The notes: a model not told the origin generated them from the sequence alone. Shown: positions 45,690 to 56,178, numbered from the stretch's first letter. The stretch is DNA of 64,000 nt from Defluviitalea phaphyphila (GCF_001466305.1 NZ_JWID01000004.1:25786-89785), one strand, 5' to 3'. Program-made: numbers and translations.

Positions 45690-48600
45690 ATGATAAATAA
45701 TCTTCATATAGGATTAGATGTTGGATCAACTACTGTTAAATTAGTAATTATAGACAACGAGAATACGATTCTTTTTGCTCGCTATCAAAGACATTTTTCT
45801 GACATAAAAAAGACTATAATGAATATTTTAAATGAAGCTTATGAAGGTTTCTCTAAAGAACAAGTGACTATAAATATAACCGGTTCTGGAGGACTATCTG
45901 TTTCAAAATGGCTAAATGTTCCTTTTGTACAAGAAGTTATAGCAGGAGCAAAAGCCATAGAAACTTTCATCCCTCAAACTGATGTTGCCATAGAATTAGG
46001 AGGAGAAGACGCAAAAATAACTTATTTTGAAAATTCCATAGAACAAAGAATGAATGGAACTTGTGCTGGTGGAACAGGAGCCTTTATAGACCAAATGGCT
46101 AGCTTGCTTAAAACTGATGCAGCAGGATTAAATGAATTAGCTAAGAACTATAATACTATATACCCTATTGCAGCTAGATGTGGTGTTTTTGCAAAAACAG
46201 ATATACAACCTCTTTTAAATGAAGGAGCTAAAAAAGAAGACATTGCTGCTTCAGTTTTTCAAGCTGTTGTAACCCAAACTATAAGTGGGCTTGCCTGTGG
46301 AAAACCTATAAGAGGAAATGTTGCTTTTCTTGGTGGACCTCTATCTTTTCTATCAGAACTTAGAACCCGTTTTATAGAAACTTTAAATCTAACTAAAGAA
46401 CAAGCTATCTTACCAAAAAATGGAGAATACTTTGTAGCATTAGGAGCTGCTATTCTTTCTAAAACTAAAGATCCTATTTCATTTGAAACCTTGCATAAAA
46501 ATCTCTCTGTTTTAGAAAAAGCTCAAGATTACGAAATTCCTAGAATACGACCCTTATTTTTAAATAAAGAAGAACTAGAAGAATTTAAGAAAAGACATAG
46601 CTTACATAAAGTTAAACGTAAAGAACTATCTACCTATGAAGGTAAATGCTTCTTAGGAATAGATGCAGGATCTACTACTACTAAAGCTGCTTTAATAGAT
46701 GAAGAAGGAGCTCTTTTATATTCTTATTATGGAAGTAATGAAGGAAGCCCCCTATCATCAGCTATAAAAATTTTAAAAGACATATATAGTAAACTTCCTT
46801 CTAAGGCTTATATAGCCTATTCTGCTGTAACTGGTTATGGAGAGGCTTTACTTAAAGCTGCTCTTAAAATTGATATAGGTGAAATAGAGACAGTAGCTCA
46901 CTATAAAGCAGCTAATTTCTTTCTTCCTGGGGTTGACTTTATCTTAGACATTGGTGGACAAGATATGAAATGCCTCCATGTAAAAGATGGAGTTATTGAT
47001 AAAATCATGTTAAATGAAGCTTGTTCATCAGGCTGTGGTTCTTTTATAGAAACCTTTGCAAATTCTTTAAATATGAACGTTGCTGACTTTGCACAGGAAG
47101 CCCTATTTTCTAAAAACCCTGTAGACCTTGGCTCACGCTGTACCGTATTTATGAATTCTAGGGTAAAACAAGCTCAAAAAGAAGGAGCAAGTATAGGAGA
47201 TTTATCCGCTGGGCTGTCTTATTCTGTTATAAAAAATGCTCTTTTTAAAGTAATAAAATTAAGAAATTCTAAAGAAATAGGAGATAAAGTAATAGTTCAA
47301 GGCGGTACTTTTTATAATGATGCCATCCTTAGAAGCTTTGAATTAGTTTCTGGAAAAGAAGCTATAAGACCTGATATAGCTGGAATCATGGGAGCTTTTG
47401 GAGCAGCTTTAATTGCAAAAGAACGACATAATGGACAAGAAAGTACTATTCTTTCTTCTGATATGTTAAATGATTTTCATACTGAAACTTCTCAAAAACG
47501 TTGTTCTCTATGCCCTAACCACTGCTACTTAACAGTTAATACCTTTTCTGATGGAAGACGTTTTGTATCAGGTAATCGCTGCGAAAGAGGAGCAGGTATA
47601 GAACTATCAAAAGAACATTTACCTAATTTATTTGATTATAAGTACAAAAGAATTTTTTCATATAAACCTCTTTCTAAAGAAAAAGCTAAAAGAGGTATTA
47701 TAGGTATACCTAGAGTACTTAATATATATGAAAACTATCCTTTTTGGGCTACATTCTTTACTAAATTAGGCTTTAGGGTAGAATTATCTCCTAGATCATC
47801 AAAAGCTATTTACGAAATGGGAATAGAATCTATCCCATCAGAATCCGTTTGCTACCCTGCAAAACTAGTTCACGGACATATAATGAGTTTAATTAAAAAG
47901 GGAGTAAATAGAATATTTTATCCTTGTATCCCACATGAAAAGAAGGAACAACAAGAGGCAGATAATAATTTTAACTGCCCTATAGTAACTTCTTATCCTG
48001 AAGTTATAAAACATAACATGGAAATATTAAAAGAAAAAAATATAACTTTTATGAATCCATTTTTGCCCATGAACAATAAAAAAAGATTAACAGAAAGATT
48101 ATACGAAGAATTCAAAGACATGAATATTTCCAAAAAAGAAATAATAGAAGCTGTTAATTTAGCCTGGGCTGAAGAACAAAGGGCAAAAGCAGATATAAGA
48201 AAAAAAGGAGAAGAAGTTTTAAAATATCTTGAAGAAAATAATAAAAAAGGAATAGTGTTAAGCGGAAGACCTTATCATATAGACCCAGAAATTCACCATG
48301 GAATTCCTGACCTTATTAATAGCTTAGGAATGGCAGTTCTTACTGAAGATTCTGTTGCTCATTTAGCTAAAGTAGATAGACCACTAAGAGTAGTTGATCA
48401 GTGGGTATATCACTCTAGATTATATGCCGCCGCTCATTTAGTAGGTACTAGAGATGATTTAGAGTTAGTTCAACTCAACTCTTTTGGATGCGGCTTAGAC
48501 GCTGTAACAACAGACCAAGTTCAAGAAATTTTAAGTAAATACAAAAAAATATATACTACACTTAAAATAGATGAAGGAAATCAATTAGGAGCTGCTAGAA

Positions 48601-49994
48601 TACGTCTTCGTTCTTTAAAAGCTGCTATGGAAGAAAGAACTAATTCTGATAACTTAAAAAATAATGAAAAAGTATCTACTAGCTTTAATAAAATTCCTTT
48701 TACTAAGGAAATGAAAGATACCTACACAATACTAGCTCCCCAAATGGCTCCTTATCAATTTGAACTTATTCAAGAAGCTTTTATATCCTCAGGATATAAT
48801 TTAGAACTTCTACCCTCTGTGGATTATGAAGCTGTAAATGTTGGACTTAAATATGTAAATAATGATGCCTGCTATCCTTCTATAATAGTTGTTGGGCAAC
48901 TTATATCAGCCCTTCAATCAGGAAAATATGACATAAATAAGACAGCTGTATTAATAACCCAAACTGGTGGAGGATGCCGTGCTACTAACTATATAGCATT
49001 CCTTAGAAAAGCTCTAAAAGATGCAGACATGGGGCATGTTCCTGTAATATCTTTAAATGCCCTAGGCCTTGAACATAATCCTGGATTTAAGATTACTCCA
49101 AAATTAATAAATAGAAGTATGATGGCTCTAGTATATGGCGATCTTCTTATGAGAGTTCTACTTAGAGTAAGACCTTATGAAAAAATAAAAGGTTCTGCTA
49201 ATATGCTATATAGACAATGGGCTGAAAAATGTAAAAAAGCTATCCATAGGGGAAATCATAAAGAATTTAAAACTATAGTTAATCAAATAGTAGAAGACTT
49301 TGATAAATTAGAAATAAATGATATTAAAAAGCCAAAGGTAGGAATAGTAGGAGAAATTTTAGTTAAATTTCATCCAACAGCTAATAATAATGCCATAGGA
49401 GTAATAGAACAAGAAGGTGCTGAAGCAGTTGTCCCTGATTTAACTGATTTTCTACTATACTGTTCTTATAACCCAACTTTTAAACATGAAAAACTATCAG
49501 GAAGTCTTAAGGCAAAATGGGCTGGTTTAGGTGCTATAAAATTTATAGAGTTCTATCGAAAAGAAATGAAAAAAGCTCTAGAAAAAAGTAAACGTTTTAG
49601 CCCTCCTAAAACCATATTTGAATTAGCTAAAGGAGCTTCTAATATACTTTCCTTAGGAAATCAAACAGGAGAAGGTTGGTTTTTAACTGCTGAAATGATA
49701 GAACTTATAGAAGAAGGGGTAGAAAATATCATATGTATGCAGCCTTTTGCTTGTCTTCCTAACCATGTAACAGGAAAGGCCATGATAAAACCTCTAAAAC
49801 AAAAATATCCAAATGCTAATATAGTTGCCATAGACTATGACCCTGGAGCTAGTGAAGTTAATCAATTAAATAGAATTAAGCTTATGCTTTCCGTTGCATT
49901 TAAAAATCTATCTTCATCTTTAGATACTAATTTAAAGCCTTCATTTGTTAATGAAGATACTAAGAAAAAAACAAAAGAGATATACTCATCATGA
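45690..49994 (+). CDS. Giant acyl-CoA dehydratase activase-like protein (HgdC x2, DUF2229, HgdB-like)
   Basis: 1434 residues. Two ASKHA ATPase domains of the 2-hydroxyglutaryl-CoA dehydratase activator type lie in tandem: [12 protein letters not shown] with [12 protein letters not shown], and from about residue 323 [15 protein letters not shown] with [12 protein letters not shown]. Each has the cysteines that bind the shared [4Fe-4S] cluster. A cysteine-rich bridge (CSLCPNHC) leads to a DUF2229 domain ([19 protein letters not shown]) and a C-terminal region with [19 protein letters not shown] and [14 protein letters not shown]. Proteins of this layout are common in anaerobes. The target is unknown; no dehydratase genes adjoin it. 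Own promoter and terminator, single-gene unit. Confidence 0.92.
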   Translation: MINNLHIGLDVGSTTVKLVIIDNENTILFARYQRHFSDIKKTIMNILNEAYEGFSKEQVTINITGSGGLSVSKWLNVPFVQEVIAGAKAIETFIPQTDVAIELGGEDAKITYFENSIEQRMNGTCAGGTGAFIDQMASLLKTDAAGLNELAKNYNTIYPIAARCGVFAKTDIQPLLNEGAKKEDIAASVFQAVVTQTISGLACGKPIRGNVAFLGGPLSFLSELRTRFIETLNLTKEQAILPKNGEYFVALGAAILSKTKDPISFETLHKNLSVLEKAQDYEIPRIRPLFLNKEELEEFKKRHSLHKVKRKELSTYEGKCFLGIDAGSTTTKAALIDEEGALLYSYYGSNEGSPLSSAIKILKDIYSKLPSKAYIAYSAVTGYGEALLKAALKIDIGEIETVAHYKAANFFLPGVDFILDIGGQDMKCLHVKDGVIDKIMLNEACSSGCGSFIETFANSLNMNVADFAQEALFSKNPVDLGSRCTVFMNSRVKQAQKEGASIGDLSAGLSYSVIKNALFKVIKLRNSKEIGDKVIVQGGTFYNDAILRSFELVSGKEAIRPDIAGIMGAFGAALIAKERHNGQESTILSSDMLNDFHTETSQKRCSLCPNHCYLTVNTFSDGRRFVSGNRCERGAGIELSKEHLPNLFDYKYKRIFSYKPLSKEKAKRGIIGIPRVLNIYENYPFWATFFTKLGFRVELSPRSSKAIYEMGIESIPSESVCYPAKLVHGHIMSLIKKGVNRIFYPCIPHEKKEQQEADNNFNCPIVTSYPEVIKHNMEILKEKNITFMNPFLPMNNKKRLTERLYEEFKDMNISKKEIIEAVNLAWAEEQRAKADIRKKGEEVLKYLEENNKKGIVLSGRPYHIDPEIHHGIPDLINSLGMAVLTEDSVAHLAKVDRPLRVVDQWVYHSRLYAAAHLVGTRDDLELVQLNSFGCGLDAVTTDQVQEILSKYKKIYTTLKIDEGNQLGAARIRLRSLKAAMEERTNSDNLKNNEKVSTSFNKIPFTKEMKDTYTILAPQMAPYQFELIQEAFISSGYNLELLPSVDYEAVNVGLKYVNNDACYPSIIVVGQLISALQSGKYDINKTAVLITQTGGGCRATNYIAFLRKALKDADMGHVPVISLNALGLEHNPGFKITPKLINRSMMALVYGDLLMRVLLRVRPYEKIKGSANMLYRQWAEKCKKAIHRGNHKEFKTIVNQIVEDFDKLEINDIKKPKVGIVGEILVKFHPTANNNAIGVIEQEGAEAVVPDLTDFLLYCSYNPTFKHEKLSGSLKAKWAGLGAIKFIEFYRKEMKKALEKSKRFSPPKTIFELAKGASNILSLGNQTGEGWFLTAEMIELIEEGVENIICMQPFACLPNHVTGKAMIKPLKQKYPNANIVAIDYDPGASEVNQLNRIKLMLSVAFKNLSSSLDTNLKPSFVNEDTKKKTKEIYSS

Positions 49995-50009
49995 TGAGTG
50001 TATCTCTTT
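49974..50009. terminator. Terminator of the activase gene, possibly bidirectional
   Basis: Hairpin of 49974-50009 around the palindrome ACTCATCATGATGAGT with one mismatch pair, followed by a T-run (+). The stop codon lies inside the stem. wzz on the other strand ends 58 bases beyond. Confidence 0.82.
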
Positions 50010-50067
50010 CTTTTTTGTATATATTTTATAATTTAAAGCAATACTTTTATTAAATAAACATAATAAT

Positions 50068-51384
50068 TTATTTTGAAGGATTACTAGTATTTTCCCAATA
50101 TTCTTTAAAGAATACAACAAATACTCCTATCATTAATCCAAGCACTAACCCTATAGCTACATTAAGCTTTTTATTAGGAGATGCTGGTATATCTGGTGCT
50201 GTAGCTGGGGAAGATACTATAATACTAGCTCTTCCTATATCTGCTGCAGCATTTTGCTCTGCTTCATTTTTCTTTGTAAGATATGCTTGGAAAGATTGTT
50301 CAGCTAACTGATAATTTCTCATTACTTCATTATATTTATACTCTTCTGTAGCCAAAGTAGCCCTAAGGTTAGACAATCTTTCTTGAAGTTCTTCTATTTT
50401 TTGTTCTAATACTTCTTTTTCTGATATATTTTGAACTAATCTAGTTTCCATCTGAGTCCTTTGTGCTGTTAACATAGCACTTTCCAAAGCAGATGAATTA
50501 GATATATTAAATTCTAAGGATTGACCTATATTTATATCATTCCCTGTATTATTTATTGTATTATTATCAGTGTTTTCTTCATCAGTAGTAATATCTTTTA
50601 CTTCTGATAATTCAATTTTCCCCTTAATCGCCTCAAGATCAATATTAGTAGACTTTATTCCATTTTCAGCTAAAGTCTCTAATGCTTTTATATCTGATTG
50701 TATTTGTTTTTCTACATCTATTAAATTCTGTTTATAATCCGTTAACTGCTGTCTAATAATTTCTATTTCCTGATTAAGCGTTTCTATATCCTCTGAATTA
50801 ATAAGATAATCCCTTTTCTTTTGAGCTTCTTCATCTAAAGCCTGTTTTTCTATTTCTAATTGTTCAGTTATAGCCTCTACTGCCTGCTGACTCTTTTTCT
50901 TAGTCATATCAGTAATAAAATCTATAAACTTGTCACCTAAAGTATTAGCAATTTTAGCTGCTAACTCTGGGTCCTTATCTTTAACTGTTACTTTTATAAG
51001 ATTAGTATCATCTATAACTTCTACATTTATCTTATTTTTCAAATCACTAACTTTAATTTTCTCGTCATTTTTATCCTTTAAATCTAATTCGTCAATAACA
51101 GCTTGTAATACTTCTGCATTTGAAAACTGCTCTTTATAAGTTTCTAAAGTCATTTCTGGATATTGACTAATGGTATCTAAAACATCTGAACTATCAATAA
51201 TTTCTTTACTCTGCTGAGATCCTATAGGATTAGCTAACAAAGTTGTATTAGCTTCGTATACTTTTGGCATAGCAAAGCTAATAACAATAGATATAATAAC
51301 AGTTACTGCTGTAATAATCCCTATTAGCTTTTTCCCTTTTAAAATAACTTCTATAAGCTCTCTTAAGCTGATTTCTTCTTCCAT
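50068..51384 (-). CDS. Wzz/YveK-type polysaccharide chain-length protein
   Basis: 438 residues: membrane helix near residues 16-36, a periplasm-type outer domain with a long coiled coil (about 160-360), a proline-rich PDIPASPNKKLNVAIG motif and a second helix near the C-terminus. This is the Wzz co-polymerase layout that sets chain length of exported polysaccharide. No tyrosine kinase (YwqD/CapB type) follows it, so its usual partner must lie elsewhere or be absent. It follows the GT4 gene by 80 bases. Confidence 0.9.
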   Translation of the reverse strand: MEEEISLRELIEVILKGKKLIGIITAVTVIISIVISFAMPKVYEANTTLLANPIGSQQSKEIIDSSDVLDTISQYPEMTLETYKEQFSNAEVLQAVIDELDLKDKNDEKIKVSDLKNKINVEVIDDTNLIKVTVKDKDPELAAKIANTLGDKFIDFITDMTKKKSQQAVEAITEQLEIEKQALDEEAQKKRDYLINSEDIETLNQEIEIIRQQLTDYKQNLIDVEKQIQSDIKALETLAENGIKSTNIDLEAIKGKIELSEVKDITTDEENTDNNTINNTGNDINIGQSLEFNISNSSALESAMLTAQRTQMETRLVQNISEKEVLEQKIEELQERLSNLRATLATEEYKYNEVMRNYQLAEQSFQAYLTKKNEAEQNAAADIGRASIIVSSPATAPDIPASPNKKLNVAIGLVLGLMIGVFVVFFKEYWENTSNPSK

Positions 51385-51463
51385 TATGTATCCTCCTATA
51401 TCTTATCCATATTCAACCTTTATAATTATATTATAAATTAGGTTATTGTTCAATAGTAGAACA

Positions 51464-52579
51464 TTAAATATACTTTTCATATATTTTTTTCATTTCTTTT
51501 AATACTTTATCTATAGAATAATCCTTTATAATATTTTGTGAATTTAATCCCATTTTGTTTCTTAATTCTCTATCATTTATTAATTTTTCCAAAGCCTTGG
51601 CTGTAAGATTAATATCATCTATTTTAACTAAATAACCATTAACTCCATCTTTTACTAAATCCCTACTTCCCCTTATATCCGTAGCTATAATGGGCAGACC
51701 TGTTGCCATAGCTTCCATCATAGCCCTAGGAAGACCTTCTCTTTTAGAAGTTAAAATAAAAATATCACTAATAGCTAAAATATCTGGTATATCTCTTCTG
51801 TATCCTAAAAAATGTATATTTTTTGATAAGTCCATATCTTTTACATAAGATTTTAAGTTTTTCTCTTTAGCTCCATCTCCTACAAAAAGTAAATGTAAAT
51901 TAGAATTTATTATTTTAGCAAAAGCATCTATTATCTGCTTTTGATTTTTATTTTTAGTAAATTCTCCTATAGATAATACTAATATATCTTCTTTATAAAA
52001 CCCCATCTTTTCTTTTTTAAGCTGCTTATTAGAATCTTTACAAGAATATTTTTCTATGGGAACTCCTACTCCAGAAACATAATATAAGGCATCTTTTTCT
52101 CTTAATTTAAAATCTCTAGCCCTATTATAATCCTCCTTATTAATAGTAATAAGCCCATCAGTCCATTTAGCAGCTATCCTTTCTAAAGGATAGTATATAA
52201 GCCAATTAAGTATAGGTGCTTTTTTATAAAAATGAAAACCATGGGCTGTATAAAGTACAGGCTTTGTATTAGTATTTTTTGCAGCAAGCCTTCCTAAAAA
52301 GGCAGCTACAGGAGTATGTACATGAACTAAATCAAACTTAATTTTAGACATTAATTTTTTAAGCATAAAATATGCATTAAAAATCTTAGGAGAATACGGA
52401 CTCCTTACAAAATCTATGTTATGAAAGACAACTCCTAAGTCTTCTAATTCCTTAACTCTATCTCCAGCTTTAGCAGCAATATGAACTTCTATCCCCCTAT
52501 TTTTAAAATAATTTATATAAGGAATATGAAAAGCTGTAAAGTGAAAATCCACACTAGCAATCATAAGTATTTTCTTCAT
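51464..52579 (-). CDS. Glycosyltransferase family 4
   Basis: 371 residues, GT-B fold. N-terminal ILMIASVDFHFTAFHIPYI and the acceptor domain are followed by the donor domain with SIGEFTKNKNQKQIIDAF, FVGDGAKE, FLGYRRDIPDIL and the E-x7-E motif SKREGLPRAMMEAMATGLP. It probably adds a sugar to the lipid-linked exopolysaccharide repeat unit. Lies upstream of wzz on the same strand. Confidence 0.93.
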   Translation of the reverse strand: MKKILMIASVDFHFTAFHIPYINYFKNRGIEVHIAAKAGDRVKELEDLGVVFHNIDFVRSPYSPKIFNAYFMLKKLMSKIKFDLVHVHTPVAAFLGRLAAKNTNTKPVLYTAHGFHFYKKAPILNWLIYYPLERIAAKWTDGLITINKEDYNRARDFKLREKDALYYVSGVGVPIEKYSCKDSNKQLKKEKMGFYKEDILVLSIGEFTKNKNQKQIIDAFAKIINSNLHLLFVGDGAKEKNLKSYVKDMDLSKNIHFLGYRRDIPDILAISDIFILTSKREGLPRAMMEAMATGLPIIATDIRGSRDLVKDGVNGYLVKIDDINLTAKALEKLINDRELRNKMGLNSQNIIKDYSIDKVLKEMKKIYEKYI

Positions 52580-52605
52580 TATCTTATCCTTCCGTACATT
52601 ATTAC

Positions 52606-53013
52606 TTAATTTATCTTGTTTACAGCATATATAAATTCCTCAAAATCCACTAAATGATTTTCTATAACTTGTTTTAAAATATCTAAATTTAATTTTTGAC
52701 AATTATACACTGCAATATTTCTAAATCCAATCATAGCCTTTAATTTTTTTAATAAATCATCATCTATTATATTATAATGATTGATTACTTCAAAAGCATC
52801 TCTACTATTTTGAGGTATTCCCAATTTTTTAACAGAAACTATATACATGGCAATATCTATAGTTGCTTCTATAGCTCTTTGAATATTTAATACAATAGAA
52901 TCTTGCTTTGTATAATCATTTAAATTATCAGGATTATTATCATAAACTTCTCGAATTCTCATCAAACATCTCTCTATAATAGCAATTTTGTTATATAAAA
53001 CATCTTTATCCAT
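52606..53013 (-). CDS. HepT-like HEPN protein with a degenerate catalytic motif
   Basis: 135 residues. The family is DUF86/HepT, the RNase toxin of the MntA-HepT system. The normal motif is R-x4-H-x-Y, and a common form is RNIAVHDY. Here it reads RNIAVYNC (Arg98, Tyr103, Cys105), so both the catalytic His and the Tyr that MntA adenylylates are lost. Each change from HDY to YNC is a single transition (C to T, G to A, A to G). The ATG at 53013 is chosen over 53025, because GGATGG overlaps the earlier codon. The cognate mntA upstream is a remnant. Confidence 0.82.
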   Translation of the reverse strand: MDKDVLYNKIAIIERCLMRIREVYDNNPDNLNDYTKQDSIVLNIQRAIEATIDIAMYIVSVKKLGIPQNSRDAFEVINHYNIIDDDLLKKLKAMIGFRNIAVYNCQKLNLDILKQVIENHLVDFEEFIYAVNKIN

Positions 53014-53050
53014 ATATTTTACCATCCTTTTTAATTCTATCTAGAATTAT

Positions 53051-53232
53051 CTACCTTTCTTCATTTAATTTTGCATATTCTTTAAGAACTCTTATATCAT
53101 AGTTTATCATCAAATTTTCATCTTCACAATAAAGTATTTTTATTTCGAACCAAAAAGATAAATAAACTTTGGACTAAATTCTAATTTTAAAAAATTTACT
53201 ATTTTGATTTTATCTTCTTTACCTAAATACAT
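53051..53232 (-). pseudogene. mntA nucleotidyltransferase remnant
   Basis: On the minus strand an ATG (53232) opens 30 codons ending SPKFIYLFGSK then TAA (53142-53140); FIYLFGS is the start of the NTase GS-x10-DxD active site, which is cut off. In another frame the next bases encode LYCEDENLMINYDIRVLKEY and KLNEER before a stop at 53053-53051, which looks like an MntA C-terminal end. The middle of the gene with the DxD motif is missing. So the antitoxin is broken next to hepT. Confidence 0.72.
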
Positions 53233-53407
53233 TTTTATCCTCTATCCTTTATCTTTAATTTAATACAAATATATTTTACCAAAATAAAGCTGTTTATTGC
53301 ATTAAATTTAATATCATTTATACTAAAATATTTTATCAAATAGATTAAAATATAAGAATCTGTTATAATTATAAAGTAATAAATTTATTTTAAAAGGAGT
53401 GGTACTT

Positions 53408-53788
53408 TTGAATTATAAAATGCTTCATACTTGTATAAGAGTAATGGACTTAGAAAAATCATTAAAATTTTATAAAGAAGCTCTAGGTTTAGTAGAAACC
53501 AGTAGAAAAGATTTCCCAGAACATAAATTTACCTTAGTTTATTTAAGTGATAAAACAGGACAATATGAATTAGAATTAACTTATAACTATAATCCTGAAA
53601 AACCTTATGAAATAGGTAATGGATTTAGTCATATAGCAGTTTCTGTAGACGACCTGGAAGCTTCAAGACAAAAACATATGGATATGGGATATGAAGTAAC
53701 AGAACTAAAAGGGCTTCCTGGAGAACCTCCAAAATATTATTTTGTTAAAGATCCAGATGGATATGCCGTTGAAGTTATCAGAGCATAA
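53408..53788 (+). CDS. gloA: Lactoylglutathione lyase-like glyoxalase I
   Basis: 126 residues from TTG at 53408, 8 bases after AAGGAG; a GTG at 53399 overlaps the ribosome site. The vicinal-oxygen-chelate fold shows the four metal ligands of GloA at His7 (MLHTCIRV), Glu56 (LELTYN), His75 (FSHIAV) and Glu122 (AVEVI), and KDPDGY near the end. It detoxifies methylglyoxal; since many Clostridia lack glutathione, the thiol may be another one. It is on the plus strand between minus-strand genes, with its own terminator. Confidence 0.92.
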   Translation: MNYKMLHTCIRVMDLEKSLKFYKEALGLVETSRKDFPEHKFTLVYLSDKTGQYELELTYNYNPEKPYEIGNGFSHIAVSVDDLEASRQKHMDMGYEVTELKGLPGEPPKYYFVKDPDGYAVEVIRA

Positions 53789-53815
53789 AAAAGTTCTTCT
53801 TAAGAAGAACTTTTT
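53788..53815. terminator. Bidirectional terminator between gloA and the GDYXXLXY gene
   Basis: Perfect 12-bp stem (53788-53799 with 53804-53815) and loop TTAA, with A and T runs at the ends. Convergent genes stop on either side. Confidence 0.9.
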
Positions 53816-54356
53816 ATTCCATAGGATATACACTTTTAAGTATAGCATAACTTCCTAAAGTTTTTACCTCTACAAGTAATGCTCCTTCCCTAGACATCTC
53901 TTCTAATTCCATTCCTGTATTTTCTGGTACAAAATAATTATCCAATCCACAGTCTAACATCACAATAGCTGGTTCATTACTGTCTTTATAAGCATTTCTA
54001 ATTCCTTGTATCTTTGCAAACAAATATTGTTTATTTTTAGGTTTATCCTTTGCTACATAATCAACTGTATGAATTCCATTTAAATCTTTTAGAACAATAT
54101 ATACTTTATCTATCTCGTTTTTATAAATACCATTATCATTTACAATAATTCCATCTTCAAACTTATCTATTTCTATTTCTTCTATTTCATAATCTAATGA
54201 AACATAATCTCCTCTAAATAAATCCCTAGGGTCATAGGGTCTAGTCTTTAGTATAATAGTTTCACCCATTAAATAAGTCATAAGAGGAAGGATAATCATT
54301 AAAATTAAAACAATTATAGGTATAAATAATACTAATATCTTTTTATTTTTTATCAA
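53814..54356 (-). CDS. GDYXXLXY-motif membrane-anchored protein
   Basis: 180 residues from TTG at 54356, about 6 bases after GAAGGAAGGG and overlapping the upstream gene by 14 bases; a start at 54401 is possible but lies deeper inside it. One membrane segment near residues 5-27, then the motif RGDYVSLDYEIEE that names the family (PF14345). It typically occurs directly after a DUF2157 membrane protein, as here, and the pair probably works together at the cell surface. Function unknown. Confidence 0.85.
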   Translation of the reverse strand: MIKNKKILVLFIPIIVLILMIILPLMTYLMGETIILKTRPYDPRDLFRGDYVSLDYEIEEIEIDKFEDGIIVNDNGIYKNEIDKVYIVLKDLNGIHTVDYVAKDKPKNKQYLFAKIQGIRNAYKDSNEPAIVMLDCGLDNYFVPENTGMELEEMSREGALLVEVKTLGSYAILKSVYPME

Positions 54357-55419
54357 ATTTGTCCCTTCCTTCTTTTCTTTTTTTCTCAAACCAATATCCA
54401 AATCCTCCTAAAATCAATCCTCCTCCAATAAAGAAAAGAGATTTAGGCATAAAATCAAAGGATAAATCTATATAATATCTAAATATTAAAATACATATTA
54501 AAATAATAGGATAAACCTCTCCTTTATTTAATAAATATATTAGAAAAATAAAATATCCTATAGCAAAAATAAAAGAAAAAAAGCCTAAATTAGAAAAAGT
54601 AAATTCCCATAATTCAGAAATAGTTAATATTATACCTGCAATACCATATACTAAAATCCCTATAGAATTAACCATAAGCTCTTTTTTTAATTTTGTAAGA
54701 CTCATGGATAATCCTATTATAAAAAATATAATAGCAATAAATAGAGGCTCTACTTCAAAAAGAATTAATGATTTCATTATCACAGTTAATAATATAGCTA
54801 TATTAAAAAAAATAATATCATGAGATTTTTGTATTCTTTTATTTAGTAAATACAATATAGCTAAAATCCCGATACTAATAATTAAAAATTCAAACTTTCC
54901 TTTTGTTAATAAGTAAATATAAATAAAAATTAAAGCTTCTCCAAAACTAAATAGAATCCTATCTTTTAACACTAAAGCTATGGGAAATACCCCCACTGAC
55001 CAAATTAAAAAAGCCGACCCAAAATCAGAACTATAATGAAACATCTGTCCTACTAAAAATATTCCCGCTCCATAAATAATCAATCCTAAGTAAATTAGAC
55101 TTCTAGATACCCTAGGATATATATTTTCTAACTTAAGCCCCCCAAAATTACAAACTCCAATAAAAAATATAATAGTTAAAAACTTTGAAGGTTTAGACAT
55201 GTAAGCCCAATTACTGGCAATAAAACTAAGAATCCCTGCTCCAATCAACACCGCAGCAACTATTAAGATAGTCTGTATAAAGTTAAATCTTTTTGCTATT
55301 TCATAAGAATTTAAAATATTTCCTTTAACCTCTTCACTTATAAATCCTCTATTTATTTGATAATCTAATTCTTCCTTAATAATCTTATATCTATATTTAC
55401 TTATCTTTTTTTTCTCCAA
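54343..55419 (-). CDS. DUF2157 multi-spanning membrane protein
   Basis: 358 residues. A charged cytoplasmic N-terminus (DYQINRGFISEEVKGNIL) is followed by a typical DUF2157 start of membrane region (AAVLIGAGILSFIASNW) and about ten helices, ending in a basic tail. Starts at TTG after AAGGAGGTG. It overlaps the GDYXXLXY gene that follows. These two-gene units are widespread, and no biochemical role is known. Confidence 0.85.
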   Translation of the reverse strand: MEKKKISKYRYKIIKEELDYQINRGFISEEVKGNILNSYEIAKRFNFIQTILIVAAVLIGAGILSFIASNWAYMSKPSKFLTIIFFIGVCNFGGLKLENIYPRVSRSLIYLGLIIYGAGIFLVGQMFHYSSDFGSAFLIWSVGVFPIALVLKDRILFSFGEALIFIYIYLLTKGKFEFLIISIGILAILYLLNKRIQKSHDIIFFNIAILLTVIMKSLILFEVEPLFIAIIFFIIGLSMSLTKLKKELMVNSIGILVYGIAGIILTISELWEFTFSNLGFFSFIFAIGYFIFLIYLLNKGEVYPIILICILIFRYYIDLSFDFMPKSLFFIGGGLILGGFGYWFEKKRKEGRDKFDKK

Positions 55420-55462
55420 AATGTCACCTCCTTCTTTATATTATGTATAATTTACTAAATAT

Positions 55463-55780
55463 TTATAATATCTCATCTCGTTTATAAAAAATTTTTCCTA
55501 AAGTTTCTATATGTTCTTTTAATTCCTCATTACTTAAAGTTTCATAATGAAGAATATCAAAATAATACGGAATAGGTAATTCTTCATTTAATCGTATACT
55601 TAATCTATTAATAATTTCATCTGTTACTTCTTTACCAAACACAGCTAAATCTATATCCGACCCATTTTTATAATTTCCCATTGCACGACTTCCAAAGATT
55701 ACAACTTTCTCTATTTCCTTATAAAGTTTTAAAGTTTCTATAATCATATTAAAGCTTTTTTGTGATATTCCGTACTTCAT
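55463..55780 (-). CDS. MntA/HI0073-type nucleotidyltransferase (antitoxin type)
   Basis: 105 residues. The minimal nucleotidyltransferase motif is intact: Gly30-Ser31, ten residues, Asp42-Ile-Asp44 (FGSRAMGNYKNGSDIDLAV). It overlaps the HEPN-type gene upstream by 4 bases (ATGA), so the pair is translationally coupled. NTase-HEPN pairs of this kind act as toxin-antitoxin modules in which the NTase adenylylates the HEPN protein. Complete, unlike the mntA remnant 2.5 kb away. Confidence 0.88.
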   Translation of the reverse strand: MKYGISQKSFNMIIETLKLYKEIEKVVIFGSRAMGNYKNGSDIDLAVFGKEVTDEIINRLSIRLNEELPIPYYFDILHYETLSNEELKEHIETLGKIFYKRDEIL

Positions 55781-56178
55781 TTTCTTTCTCCTAACTCATT
55801 ATAAACTTGGGATATAGCATTAAAATATTCTTCTTTTATCTTTGACACTGCTAAATTAAATCGTTTTTCATCATAGGTATGAGCCATGAGATTTCTCTTT
55901 TCTAACATATCCATCCATATCTCTCCATCTTTAATAAGGCCGTAATGAAATGCTGATTTAATTACTTCTCTAGGAAAAGAAACTATTACTTCTTGAGATT
56001 CTAAATAATCTTTAAGAGTTTTCCAAGCAAGTTCAAAAGTATATTCAAATCTCTGAATTAATCCTTCTTTTTCAAGAACAGTAAGTTTTTCAAAATCTTT
56101 AATAGCCAATTTTAATTGAGAATATGCTTTTTCAAAGTTTTGGAATCTTTGTTTCCATCTTACTTCCTTTGGATTCAT
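55777..56178 (-). CDS. HI0074-type HEPN protein (toxin/substrate-binding partner)
   Basis: 133 residues, helical. It belongs to the HI0074 family (PF08780, nucleotidyltransferase substrate-binding) and has an intact HEPN R-x4-H-x-Y motif: Arg95, His100, Tyr102 (RNLMAHTY). FEYTFELAWKTLKDYLE is the family core. GGAGGATG precedes the ATG. With the NTase gene that follows it makes a complete module among exopolysaccharide genes. Confidence 0.87.
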   Translation of the reverse strand: MNPKEVRWKQRFQNFEKAYSQLKLAIKDFEKLTVLEKEGLIQRFEYTFELAWKTLKDYLESQEVIVSFPREVIKSAFHYGLIKDGEIWMDMLEKRNLMAHTYDEKRFNLAVSKIKEEYFNAISQVYNELGERK

